Below, in pieces: positions 1 through 6,957 of a DNA stretch of 19,340 nt; the stretch's first letter is position 1, and each line of letters starts with the position of its first letter. A program made the translations under genes and the position numbers. Origin of the DNA: an uncultured Bacillaceae bacterium. GTDB lineage: Bacteria; Bacillota; Bacilli; Bacillales; Caldibacillaceae. The notes under the pieces were generated by a model. That model was not told the DNA's origin. It searched no databases and was given only the letters and a program-made list of their open reading frames with translations. The stretch is taken from the NCBI GenBank assembly GCA_937983015.1, contig CALKAK010000053.1, positions 1 through 19,340 on the forward strand, read 5' to 3'.

Positions 1-68
1 CGTGTCCTTTATTTTTTTGAATTGTTTTTTAACCCCAACATTTAGTATAGAGCCGTTTTTCTTGCGGG

Positions 69-104
69 TAAAAAAACAAAAAACGGCACAAGGTATCTGT
101 GCCG
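69..104 (-). terminator. Rho-independent terminator downstream of trxB
   Basis: On the minus strand a perfect 7-bp stem (CGGCACA / TGTGCCG, plus-strand 84-90 and 98-104) with a 7-nt loop is followed at once by a long T-rich tract (plus-strand A-run 69-83). It lies about 160 nt past the trxB stop and points the right way to end trxB transcription. The stretch between (105-261) is AT-rich with no convincing gene on either strand, so it is probably trxB 3' untranslated sequence. Bases 1-68 hold nothing I can name. Confidence 0.85.
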
Positions 105-261
105 CGAGAAAAAGAATCTATATTAAAAGGGGGTCAATGTCTTAGTTATATAATAACCTAATTTTGTTGCATGAATGTTACAGCATGATTAATTCGCATT
201 TACGGTTTTATGTTTAATTGTAAACATTCTTGCAAACGGTCGCGACCCTCTCTGAACGACA

Positions 262-1209
262 TTAACCCTTGACGATGGATGCTTTCAGCTCCTCGACGTA
301 TTCCTGCGCGCTCTGAGCGGCGATACTACCATCACCTGTCGCTGTCACGATTTGCCGTAAAGATTTCGCCCGTACATCACCAGCCGCAAAAATGCCGGGG
401 ATCTTCGTCCGCATTTCTTCATCCGTAATTATCCATCCATCCTCATTCGTGATTCCCAAATGCTCGAAAGGTTTTGTTAACGGAACGAGTCCGATATAAA
501 TAAAGACACCATCCGTTTTGAATTCCCGTTCAGTCCCATCCTTAGTCGAGACTAATGTCACGCTATTAACCTTGCCGTCTTTGCCATGAATTTCTTTCAC
601 CGTATGGCTCCAGATAAAATCAATTTTTTCATTGGCGAAGGCCCGTTCCTGTAAAATCTTTTGCGCGCGCAATTGATCGCGACGATGAACGATCGTCACT
701 TTCTTCGCAAAGCGTGTTAAAAAGATCCCCTCTTCGACAGCGGAGTCCCCGCCTCCGACTACGACGAGTTCCCGATCTTTAAAAAACGCTCCGTCACATA
801 CGGCACAGTAAGAAACGCCCCGTCCACTATATTCTTCCTCCCCAGGGATGCCGAGCTTTTTATGTTCCGCGCCCGTGGCAATGATCACGGCTCGCGCCTT
901 ATATTCTTTATTTCCCGTGACGATCGTTTTATACTCGTCACCATCATTCAACCGTTTCACATCACCGAAAGCATATTCGGCACCGAATTTTTTTGCATGT
1001 TCAAACATTTTATTCGATAAATCCGGACCGAGGACTGATGCAAAACCAGGGTAATTCTCGACTTCATTCGTATTTACCATTTGACCTCCCGGAACTCCCC
1101 GTTCGATCATGATCGTCGACAAGTTCGCCCGGGAAGTATAGACAGCCGCTGTCATCCCCGCCGGACCAGCGCCTAGGATGGCGACATCATAAATTTTTTC
1201 TTCCGTCAT
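262..1209 (-). CDS. trxB: Thioredoxin-disulfide reductase
   Basis: This is a cytosolic FAD enzyme that uses NADPH to reduce thioredoxin. The 315-residue product has an N-terminal FAD-binding GAGPAG (about 13-18), the redox-active CAVC pair (Cys135 and Cys138) and the NADPH-binding GGGDSA (about 152-157) followed by HRR near 175. It ends in the usual GD-containing FAD motif (AAGDVR). Length and order match low-molecular-weight bacterial TrxB. The reading frame could begin 9 codons earlier. I chose the ATG at 1209 because AAGGAG lies 7-8 nt upstream and the N-terminus then reads MTEEKIYD, as in B. subtilis TrxB. The TPR gene lies upstream on the same strand with a gap of about 180 nt that carries a candidate promoter. 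Identification is very secure. Confidence 0.97.
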   Translation of the reverse strand: MTEEKIYDVAILGAGPAGMTAAVYTSRANLSTIMIERGVPGGQMVNTNEVENYPGFASVLGPDLSNKMFEHAKKFGAEYAFGDVKRLNDGDEYKTIVTGNKEYKARAVIIATGAEHKKLGIPGEEEYSGRGVSYCAVCDGAFFKDRELVVVGGGDSAVEEGIFLTRFAKKVTIVHRRDQLRAQKILQERAFANEKIDFIWSHTVKEIHGKDGKVNSVTLVSTKDGTEREFKTDGVFIYIGLVPLTKPFEHLGITNEDGWIITDEEMRTKIPGIFAAGDVRAKSLRQIVTATGDGSIAAQSAQEYVEELKASIVKG

Positions 1210-1320
1210 CAATTCCACTCCTTGCCTTTTATTCAAAGTTCCGTTTTATCCGATCCTTTTCCAAGTTCCTCTTTTCACTTTCTTGAGCAATTCCATTTAC
1301 TTACGAAGCGCTCTAATCTT

Positions 1321-1349
1321 ATTATATCTTTTTCCTTTTTCACTATAAA
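1321..1349 (-). promoter_or_regulatory. Candidate SigA promoter of trxB
   Basis: On the minus strand a perfect TATAAT (plus-strand 1321-1326) lies in an AT-rich stretch upstream of trxB. At 17-bp spacing the -35 is only TTTATA (1344-1349), which is weak. This would give trxB its own transcript with a leader of about 100 nt. In B. subtilis trxB is activated by Spx, which could explain a poor -35, but I cannot see that directly here. Confidence 0.4.
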
Positions 1350-1387
1350 CCAACTCGACCTCAAGAAGTGGAATGGCACGTTCACTG

Positions 1388-2419
1388 TTAAGGCCGGTCC
1401 GGGACAGTGTCTACCTTCCACGGTTCTTCGCCGGCTTTTTCCGGATGTATGGTAATAAATTGCTTCCAGGCTTTTTCAGCAACGGACATTTTTCCGGAAA
1501 AGTAAGCGGCATAGGAAAGCCAGTAATAAAAATTACCATCGAGGAAATTCGCAAGATTCCGCAATGTTTTCAACCACTTGTATCCCGTATGGTATTCGCC
1601 AACCATCGTTAACGTGACACCGAGCTTATAACGATGGTCCGCGGAAATCGGATAAATTTTCTTCAACATGGCGATCTCTTTCCGAATGTCGTTCCCTGCT
1701 TGATACTTAAAAACGGTCAAATTGCACAGGGCGTGTAAGTTTCCCGGATTCTTCTCCAGGACCGTACGGGTGATCGCGATCGCCTTTTCCGGTTTCCCCG
1801 AATAGTAATGGGCGAAGGCGAGGTTATTATAAGCCGGCCAGTAATCGGGGAATTTCTCCAGCAAATCGTTCAATACTTCACTGGCGCGTTCCAACTCCCC
1901 TTCCTCCAACAGATCGTTGGCAAGTTCCTGATAATGTAATAGGGTATCTTCATCGAGCCATTCCGTCCCTTCCACACGGCCCAGATCGTCGAAATCATCA
2001 TAATCGAGAGCGAGCACTTCCAAAAGTTGTCTGGCGGCCTCGGCGAATTCACCATAAGGGCTTTCTTGTAAATACCTTTTCGCGAACTTGATGGCCTTGT
2101 GGTACATTCCTAAAAAGGCATAATTATTGGCAATAAAATAGTTGACTTCATGCATGTCCGGATTAATTTCGCGCAAGACCCTCATCAAAATTTCGTTCGA
2201 TCGTTCAAATTCTTCGCACTCTGTCAACACGATCGCCAACTGACAATTGATCATCGCATGATCAGGGGCAAGTTCCACAGCCCGGGTTAAAAGTTTTTTC
2301 GCCGTAGGCAAATCACCGATTTCCATGGCTTTTAAACCGCGTTCGTAATAAAACGTGCCCGTTGGGTGGAAATATACGATTTTTTTCTCGTCAGGCTCCC
2401 TCGATAATTTTTTATTCAC
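1388..2419 (-). CDS. yvcD: Tetratricopeptide-repeat protein, YvcD type
   Basis: The 343-residue soluble protein is built from TPR-like helical pairs. Clear repeats lie at about 23-57 (YYERGLKAMEIGDLPTAKKL), 95-125, 165-205 (ELANDLLEEGELERASEVL) and 200-235 (AYNNLAFAHYYSGKPEKA). The N-terminal FHPTGTFYYERGLKA, the ALCNLTVF stretch and the C-terminal PEKAGEEPW resemble B. subtilis YvcD. No signal peptide or membrane segment is visible. TPR proteins are scaffolds and the partner of this one is unknown. The start is GTG at 2419, preceded by GGAGG about 9 nt upstream. A 6-bp inverted repeat (CACTGT/ACAGTG) spans its stop codon but has no T-tract. It is separated from yvoF upstream by a terminator and its own promoter. 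The family is certain; the function is not known. Confidence 0.85.
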   Translation of the reverse strand: MNKKLSREPDEKKIVYFHPTGTFYYERGLKAMEIGDLPTAKKLLTRAVELAPDHAMINCQLAIVLTECEEFERSNEILMRVLREINPDMHEVNYFIANNYAFLGMYHKAIKFAKRYLQESPYGEFAEAARQLLEVLALDYDDFDDLGRVEGTEWLDEDTLLHYQELANDLLEEGELERASEVLNDLLEKFPDYWPAYNNLAFAHYYSGKPEKAIAITRTVLEKNPGNLHALCNLTVFKYQAGNDIRKEIAMLKKIYPISADHRYKLGVTLTMVGEYHTGYKWLKTLRNLANFLDGNFYYWLSYAAYFSGKMSVAEKAWKQFITIHPEKAGEEPWKVDTVPDRP

Positions 2420-2489
2420 AAAAGAATTCCTCCGCTTGAATAGTTTTCTCTATGGTTCATCACGATGTTTTACAAATCACCAACATTTT

Positions 2490-2517
2490 ATTTTATCATA
2501 CAGTATGCGGCATGCAA
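2490..2517 (-). promoter_or_regulatory. SigA-type promoter of the TPR gene
   Basis: On the minus strand TTGCAT (plus-strand 2512-2517), a 16-bp spacer and TAAAAT (2490-2495) form a good SigA promoter. A TGA immediately before the -10 adds the extended -10 TG. It starts transcription about 65 nt upstream of the GTG of the TPR gene, just after the terminator of the hprK operon, so the two units are separate. Confidence 0.65.
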
Positions 2518-2546
2518 AGTGCGGCGAGGCGTCTTTTCCGGCGAAT

Positions 2547-2578
2547 TAAAAAACCGCCCCGGAGCGTTACGGTCGGTT
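2547..2578 (-). terminator. Terminator of the hprK-lgt-yvoD-ppaX-yvoF operon
   Basis: On the minus strand AACCGACC pairs with GGGGCGGTT across a loop of about 10 nt with one A-G mismatch. A run of six T residues and an AT stretch follow. It begins about 28 nt past the yvoF stop and marks the end of the five-gene operon. Confidence 0.75.
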
Positions 2579-2606
2579 GGAAAATCGTATAAAGCGCAAA
2601 ACCAAA

Positions 2607-3143
2607 CTACAAGTTGCCATTATTGAAAAACGGATCTTGGGCCCGTCTGCGTTCCATCTCTTCCTTCGTATAAATGATGCGCATCGGATTTCCCCCGGCA
2701 AAACAACCTGGCGGTACATCTTTATTGACAAGGGTACCGGCCGAGACCACGGCACCATCGCCGATTTTTACTCCGGGTAGGATCGTTGAATTGGCACCAA
2801 TCATCACATTATCACCAATTTCTACTTTCCCGAGGCGATATTCTTCCACCAAATATTCATGACAAAGGATGGTCGTATTAAAACCGATAACCGTATTATC
2901 GCCGATCGTGATCAACTCAGGGAACATAAGGTCGGGAAACACCATCAACGCCAGGGATGTTCGTTTTCCGATCTTCATGCGTAAGAACGTGCGGTAGAGC
3001 CAATTCTTTACCGGTAAAAAGGGAGTATAGCGGCCGATCTGGATAAAGATAAAATTTTTCATGACCTTCCAGAAGGAAACCGTTCGATATAATTGCCACA
3101 AGGAATTGGACCCTTCCACCTTGTACCGTTTCGTTCTCCGCAT
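2607..3143 (-). CDS. yvoF: Left-handed beta-helix acyltransferase, YvoF type
   Basis: The 178-residue protein resembles the hexapeptide-repeat O-acetyltransferases. After a basic, partly amphipathic N-terminal third (about 1-60), repeated [IV]G-x-x-x-x turns build the beta-helix: IGDNTVIGFNTTI (about 80-92) and IGDNVMIGANSTILPGV (about 108-124), closing with GDGAVVSAGTLVNKDVPPG. A potential catalytic His is in the CHEYLVEEYRLGK stretch. The frame is open for 55 codons upstream, but that part overlaps ppaX in another frame. The ATG at 3143 gives the N-terminus MRRTKRYKVEG, which matches B. subtilis YvoF. It begins one base after the ppaX stop (TAAGATG) with only a distant GGAG, so translation is probably coupled to ppaX. 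The acceptor substrate is unknown. Confidence 0.88.
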   Translation of the reverse strand: MRRTKRYKVEGSNSLWQLYRTVSFWKVMKNFIFIQIGRYTPFLPVKNWLYRTFLRMKIGKRTSLALMVFPDLMFPELITIGDNTVIGFNTTILCHEYLVEEYRLGKVEIGDNVMIGANSTILPGVKIGDGAVVSAGTLVNKDVPPGCFAGGNPMRIIYTKEEMERRRAQDPFFNNGNL

Positions 3144-3144
3144 C

Positions 3145-3795
3145 TTAGCCGTCAACTCCGACAATCGACAATAGATCAGGCATTTTTTCGAGCATGTAAT
3201 CCGGTGCATATCGTTCGAGTGTTGCTTTACCTTTAATCGTCCAGGCCACTCCAGCAGTTTTCGTTCCGGCATTTTTTCCAGCCAGAATATCGTGATGGGA
3301 ATCGCCAACCATGATCGCTTCTTCCGGCTCCGCCTCTAGTTGAGATAACGCTTTATAGATCGGCTCGGCGTCCGGTTTTGTCTTTTCCACATCATCGAGC
3401 GCGATAATCGTTTGGAAATAGGGGCGGAGATTCACTAGATCCAACCCCAGTAAGGTCGTATCCTTCATTTTCGTCGTGACGATCCCCAATTTGTACCCCT
3501 GATCATAAAGGGTTTGCACTGTAGCGCTTACACCAGGGAATTCGCGGACGAACTCATCGTGATGCTTCTTATTAAATTCCCGATAATAGGCCACCATCTC
3601 CTCTGTTTTTTCCGGCAAGATCGCCCCGAACGTTTCTTGGAGGGAGGGGCCGATAAAGGGAATACAGTCTTCCCGGGTGAAGCGGCCGGGAACGAAATGG
3701 TCAAATGTATGTAAAAACGATTGAATGATCAGTTCATACGTGTTGAGTAGTGTTCCATCCAGGTCGAATAGAACCGTTGTAATTTTATCCTTCAT
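3145..3795 (-). CDS. ppaX: Inorganic pyrophosphatase PpaX (HAD superfamily)
   Basis: This cytosolic HAD-family phosphatase hydrolyses pyrophosphate, notably the PPi released when HprK dephosphorylates Ser-HPr by phosphorolysis. All four HAD motifs are visible in the 216 residues: I, DLDGT with nucleophile Asp11 and acid Asp13; II, Thr107 in VTTKM; III, Lys140 in KTKPD; IV, GDSHHD at 164-169. A helical cap domain lies between motifs I and II. The ATG at 3795 follows AAAGGA by about 8 nt and overlaps the end of the upstream membrane-protein gene by 11 nt. The shared operon with hprK and the DSHHD form of motif IV favour PpaX over a phosphoglycolate phosphatase, its closest look-alike. Confidence 0.93.
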   Translation of the reverse strand: MKDKITTVLFDLDGTLLNTYELIIQSFLHTFDHFVPGRFTREDCIPFIGPSLQETFGAILPEKTEEMVAYYREFNKKHHDEFVREFPGVSATVQTLYDQGYKLGIVTTKMKDTTLLGLDLVNLRPYFQTIIALDDVEKTKPDAEPIYKALSQLEAEPEEAIMVGDSHHDILAGKNAGTKTAGVAWTIKGKATLERYAPDYMLEKMPDLLSIVGVDG

Positions 3796-4738
3796 AAATC
3801 AGTTCCTTTCTTCTCGTTCGATCGAAATGATTCCATATATTACCGATGATCATCGTTAAGATAAACGCAGTGATAATCCGGATTATCAATAATGGTAGCA
3901 CCGATATTCCTAACGGAACGAAGATCAACGTATCTTCCACTACCGCATGACAGGCTACGAGAAAAATAAAGACGATCGTCGCATCTTTACGACTGACACC
4001 ATCTTCTTTAATCGATTGCAAGAGCACTCCGGATCCGAAGGCAAGCCCGAATACGAGGCCACTTAATAAAGCTAGAGATGTGTTCTCCTTTATCCCCAGG
4101 ATTCTGGTCAGCGGTGCCAGCCATTTAGATAGAGGTTCGAGCCAGTGCAGGTCTTTGATGATTTGAATGCCGATCATCAAAGGGATTACGATGATGGCCA
4201 GTTGAATCACACCGTTTGTGGCTTTCACAAGCCCGTCAAGAATGATCGCTTGCAAGCCATCGGGGGCCACAGTTTCCGTGGCGATCCATCCGTAGCGGGC
4301 TATCTCCCCGCCCCCGTTCCAGAGCAAATGAATTAGCATAGCCGCAATCGCTGCTAAGCCAATACGGACGGCTAGAACGATCCAAACCCTCACCCCGGAT
4401 TTAATGACCACGCCGCTTTCAATGAGTAAATTATGGGAGAAAGAGAGCATCACAGCGATGATGAACACTTCTTTCACCGTGAACTCGAGGGACAATATGG
4501 CGCCGATTCCCGCGTACAGATTCAATAAGTTACCGAGCACAAGGGGAATGGCCGCCTCACCGGGCAAACCGAATATGCCCATCACCGGAGCGATCAGATC
4601 CACGAGCCAGTCGATGACGGGCGTATGTTCTAATACCGTCACCAGTAAAGTGATCGGAAAGATAATCTTCCCAAGATCCCATGTGGTTACAAGACCATTT
4701 TTCAGCCCCTTTTTCAAGGATTGTTTCCAGTCAAACAA
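3785..4738 (-). CDS. yvoD: Nucleoside-recognition (Gate) domain membrane protein, YvoD type
   Basis: This hydrophobic protein of 317 residues has about eight predicted membrane segments. They form two related halves, each resembling the Gate domain found in SpmA/SpmB and nucleoside transporters. Conserved patches include PLVLGNLLNLYAGIGA (about 65-80), MLSFSHNLLIESG (about 95-108), GLVFGLAFGSGVLLQ and FLVACHAVVEDTL. The substrate is not known. The frame is open to a GTG at 4765 that overlaps the lgt stop but has no ribosome site. A TTG at 4738 has GGAGGAGG 7 nt upstream and gives MFDWKQSLKKGL, so I chose it. The gene overlaps ppaX downstream by 11 nt and lies in the same operon. Some Gate proteins act in spore maturation or metabolite transport; nothing here decides between these. 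Confidence 0.85.
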   Translation of the reverse strand: MFDWKQSLKKGLKNGLVTTWDLGKIIFPITLLVTVLEHTPVIDWLVDLIAPVMGIFGLPGEAAIPLVLGNLLNLYAGIGAILSLEFTVKEVFIIAVMLSFSHNLLIESGVVIKSGVRVWIVLAVRIGLAAIAAMLIHLLWNGGGEIARYGWIATETVAPDGLQAIILDGLVKATNGVIQLAIIVIPLMIGIQIIKDLHWLEPLSKWLAPLTRILGIKENTSLALLSGLVFGLAFGSGVLLQSIKEDGVSRKDATIVFIFLVACHAVVEDTLIFVPLGISVLPLLIIRIITAFILTMIIGNIWNHFDRTRRKELIYEG

Positions 4739-4764
4739 TACGCTTCCTCCTCCCGATCCTCTCA

Positions 4765-5640
4765 CTATTTCTTTCTCTTCTTCTTCTTTTTTCTCACTCT
4801 CCTCACCGGCCCGGGTTGGTCAAGATAATGAGGGATTCCGACAAGCTTCCGCCGTCTGATGATGAAGATAGTTGCGACAACAATGGCGATGAGTGAAACG
4901 AGCTGGGCGACACGGAGACCGAAAAATTCCAGGCTATCCGTCCGCATCCCCTCGATAAAGAATCGGCCCGTCGAATACCAGATTACGTACAATAAAAAGA
5001 TTTCTCCCTGTTTCAAATTCCGTTTTCTTAAAAAAATCAACATGAAAAAGCCGATCAGATTCCATAAAGATTCATATAAAAATGTCGGATGGCGATATGC
5101 GCCTTCTGGATGATCCTGATCGATAATGAACATTTGATTAACGATAAAGTTAGGTAAATGCAATGTCTCTCTTAAAAAACGTTCACTAACTACGCCACCA
5201 AAGGCTTCCTGGTTGAAGAAATTTCCCCATCGACCGATCGCCTGGGCGATGATGATACTCGGTGCGGCGATATCCGCCAGCTTCCAAAAGGATATTCCCC
5301 GTTTACGACAAAAGACGATGGCCACAATGACAGAGACGATGAGGGCACCATGAATCGCCAGGCCCCCTTTCCAGATAGCCAAAATGTCACCGGGATTATT
5401 TTCGTAAAGGTCCCAGCGGAAGATCACATAATACAAACGCGCACCGAGAATCGCAAGCGGAATAGCCCAAATCAAGAGGTCCATAAAGGTCTCTTCAGCG
5501 ATTCCGTGGCGACTCCCCTCTCTAACGGCCAATATATAAGCGATGACGATACCGAGTCCGATCAAGATGCCGTACCAGCGAACGGCAAAAGGTCCGAGTT
5601 CGAAAGCAACTGGATTCAATGGCTGAATTGCAAGTAACAT
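4765..5640 (-). CDS. lgt: Prolipoprotein diacylglyceryl transferase
   Basis: This integral membrane enzyme transfers diacylglycerol from phosphatidylglycerol to the lipobox cysteine of prelipoproteins, the first step of lipoprotein maturation. The 291-residue sequence has about seven membrane helices. The conserved HGAL is at about 97-100 (catalytic-type His97/98). The Lgt signature GRWGNFFNQEAFGG is at 136-149. The HPTFLYES motif is at about 188-195, and a late GRFFIEGMRTDS follows. The C-terminus is an unusually long lysine/arginine tail (RRVRKKKKKRKK), consistent with a cytoplasmic end. The ATG at 5640 is preceded by AGGAG at about 8 nt. It follows hprK by about 190 nt and abuts yvoD downstream. 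Identification is secure. Confidence 0.97.
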   Translation of the reverse strand: MLLAIQPLNPVAFELGPFAVRWYGILIGLGIVIAYILAVREGSRHGIAEETFMDLLIWAIPLAILGARLYYVIFRWDLYENNPGDILAIWKGGLAIHGALIVSVIVAIVFCRKRGISFWKLADIAAPSIIIAQAIGRWGNFFNQEAFGGVVSERFLRETLHLPNFIVNQMFIIDQDHPEGAYRHPTFLYESLWNLIGFFMLIFLRKRNLKQGEIFLLYVIWYSTGRFFIEGMRTDSLEFFGLRVAQLVSLIAIVVATIFIIRRRKLVGIPHYLDQPGPVRRVRKKKKKRKK

Positions 5641-5714
5641 ATGGATTACTCCTATCCTTATTAAAATTGTTTTTTTTTCGCAGTTATATCGACATCATTC
5701 TGCGAATCCTAAAC

Positions 5715-5723
5715 ATTGTATCA
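5715..5723 (-). promoter_or_regulatory. Possible internal extended -10 promoter before lgt
   Basis: In the 190-nt gap between hprK and lgt the minus strand carries TGATACAAT, an extended -10 (TGnTACAAT). The only TTGTTA-like -35 is at a poor 20-bp spacing. No strong terminator separates the two genes: there is only a 5-bp GCCGG/CCGGC stem with a 19-nt loop. Lgt could therefore be read both from hprK and from this site. The evidence is motif only. Confidence 0.35.
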
Positions 5724-5831
5724 ATAAAGGCCGGAACAATTAACAAATTTGCACCGGCACAAAAATCCATCGTGATCCAAATCGAGTAGCCCTTTCACGT
5801 GCCCGTAGAGCAGAGTTTATACGAATAACGA

Positions 5832-6764
5832 TCAATCATCATCCTCTTGTTCGCGAATCGTTTCCGCCAGTTTCATCGTGAACTGTTTGGCTGTATTGAC
5901 TCCCATTCGTTTCAGGCGATAATTCATCGCCGCCACTTCAATGATGACGGCAAGGTTCCTGCCGGGACGAACCGGAATGGTGAGCTTGGGGATTTCCGTA
6001 TCGAATATCTTCATCTTCTCTTCTTCGAGCCCGAGACGATCATAATGTTTATTCGGATCCCAAATTTCCAGGTGGACGCACATCGTGATCCGTTTGTAAT
6101 TGCGAATCGCTCCGGCACCGAATAAGGTCATGACGTTTATGATGCCGAGTCCGCGAATCTCGAGTAGGTGTTTGATGAGATCGGGTGCATTCCCTACCAG
6201 GGTATTATGATCTTCTTGCCGGATCTCCACAACATCATCCGCCACGAGACGATGCCCTCTTTTTACTAATTCCAGGGCCGTCTCGCTTTTTCCAACACCG
6301 CTTTTTCCGGTGATCAATACACCGACACCGTAAACATCAACGAGAACCCCATGAATCGCCGTCGTCGGGGCTAGTTTCATTTCTAGATAATTCGTCAAGT
6401 GACTCAATAATTTCGTCGTTTTCATGCTGGAGCGCATCACGGGCACAGACTCCCGTTCTGACGCCTCTATCAGAAAATGGGGAACTTCAAGATTTCTCGT
6501 AATGATGATTCCCGGGGTCACAGGCGTACATAAACGTTCCATCCGGATTTGTTGATCCTCTTCATTTAACAATTGATAAAAAGATAATTCCGTCCTCCCT
6601 AGAAGCTGCAAACGTTCCTCTGGATAATGATCGAAATACCCTGCGATTTCCAGACCCGGCCTAGATATATCGCTTGTAGTGATCGGCCGATCGATACCTT
6701 CCTCCCCACTGATCAGTTCAAGGTCAAACTTCTCGATAATGTCTTTCACGCTGACTTTTGTCAA
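5832..6764 (-). CDS. hprK: HPr kinase/phosphorylase
   Basis: This bifunctional regulator phosphorylates HPr (and Crh) on a serine using ATP or PPi, and reverses this by phosphorolysis. It controls CcpA-dependent carbon catabolite repression. The 310 residues include the N-terminal domain (about 1-130), His139 in TTAIHGV, Walker A GKSGVGKS (153-160), VADD at 174-177 and the HprK signature LLEIRGLGIINV (200-211). Lys/Arg-rich PVRPGRN lies near the C-terminus, which ends in acidic residues. The frame is open to an ATG at 6815 with no ribosome site. I chose the TTG at 6764 because GGGGTG lies 6 nt upstream, the start MTKVSVKD aligns with B. subtilis, and the length then equals the B. subtilis protein (310). 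It is the first gene of the operon that includes ppaX. Confidence 0.96.
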   Translation of the reverse strand: MTKVSVKDIIEKFDLELISGEEGIDRPITTSDISRPGLEIAGYFDHYPEERLQLLGRTELSFYQLLNEEDQQIRMERLCTPVTPGIIITRNLEVPHFLIEASERESVPVMRSSMKTTKLLSHLTNYLEMKLAPTTAIHGVLVDVYGVGVLITGKSGVGKSETALELVKRGHRLVADDVVEIRQEDHNTLVGNAPDLIKHLLEIRGLGIINVMTLFGAGAIRNYKRITMCVHLEIWDPNKHYDRLGLEEEKMKIFDTEIPKLTIPVRPGRNLAVIIEVAAMNYRLKRMGVNTAKQFTMKLAETIREQEDDD

Positions 6765-6837
6765 GTTAAACACCCCATCGTTTTCAATATGAAGCGATTC
6801 AACCGCTAATACCATGGTATACTAACAGTTATAAAAC

Positions 6838-6865
6838 ATTTTACCATGTTTTAGACGAATACCAA
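6838..6865 (-). promoter_or_regulatory. Candidate hprK operon promoter
   Basis: On the minus strand TTGGTA (plus-strand 6860-6865), a 16-bp spacer and TAAAAT (6838-6843) form a plausible SigA promoter. It starts about 65 nt upstream of the TTG start of hprK. The start point would lie upstream of the in-frame ATG at 6815, so the promoter does not by itself exclude that start; the lack of a ribosome site does. An inverted repeat AAAACAT-6-ATGTTTT (6833-6852) covers the -10. Confidence 0.5.
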
Positions 6866-6908
6866 ATATACAAGTTTTCGTTGATACAGCACATGGCCAT
6901 TTTATGTA

Positions 6909-6917
6909 TGTTATTAT
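6909..6917 (+). promoter_or_regulatory. Candidate extended -10 promoter of nagAB
   Basis: TGTTATTAT matches the extended -10 TGnTATAAT with one change. There is no good -35 at 17 bp (GCACAT). Transcription would begin near 6924, downstream of the in-frame ATGs at 6904 and 6916. This supports the later CTG start of nagA. I see no convincing NagR (dre) or CcpA (cre) operator close by. Confidence 0.4.
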
Positions 6918-6957
6918 GAAGAAAAGAGTGGTAAAATTTTTTTCGGAGGTGGGAAAG

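Noticed and set aside
1378..1412. Hairpin at the yvcD stop as a terminator
   Set aside because: The CACTGT/ACAGTG stem has no following T-tract, so transcription may continue into trxB.
3144..3308. Longer N-terminus for yvoF (233 residues)
   Set aside because: The added 55 codons lie wholly inside ppaX in another frame and do not resemble the acyltransferase family.
6789..6803. TGAAGCGATTCA as a CcpA cre site
   Set aside because: The half-site spacing is one base shorter than the cre consensus; only a loose likeness.
6765..6815. In-frame ATG at 6815 as the hprK start
   Set aside because: No ribosome site precedes it. The TTG at 6764 has one at 6 nt, and the resulting 310 residues match the family length and N-terminus.
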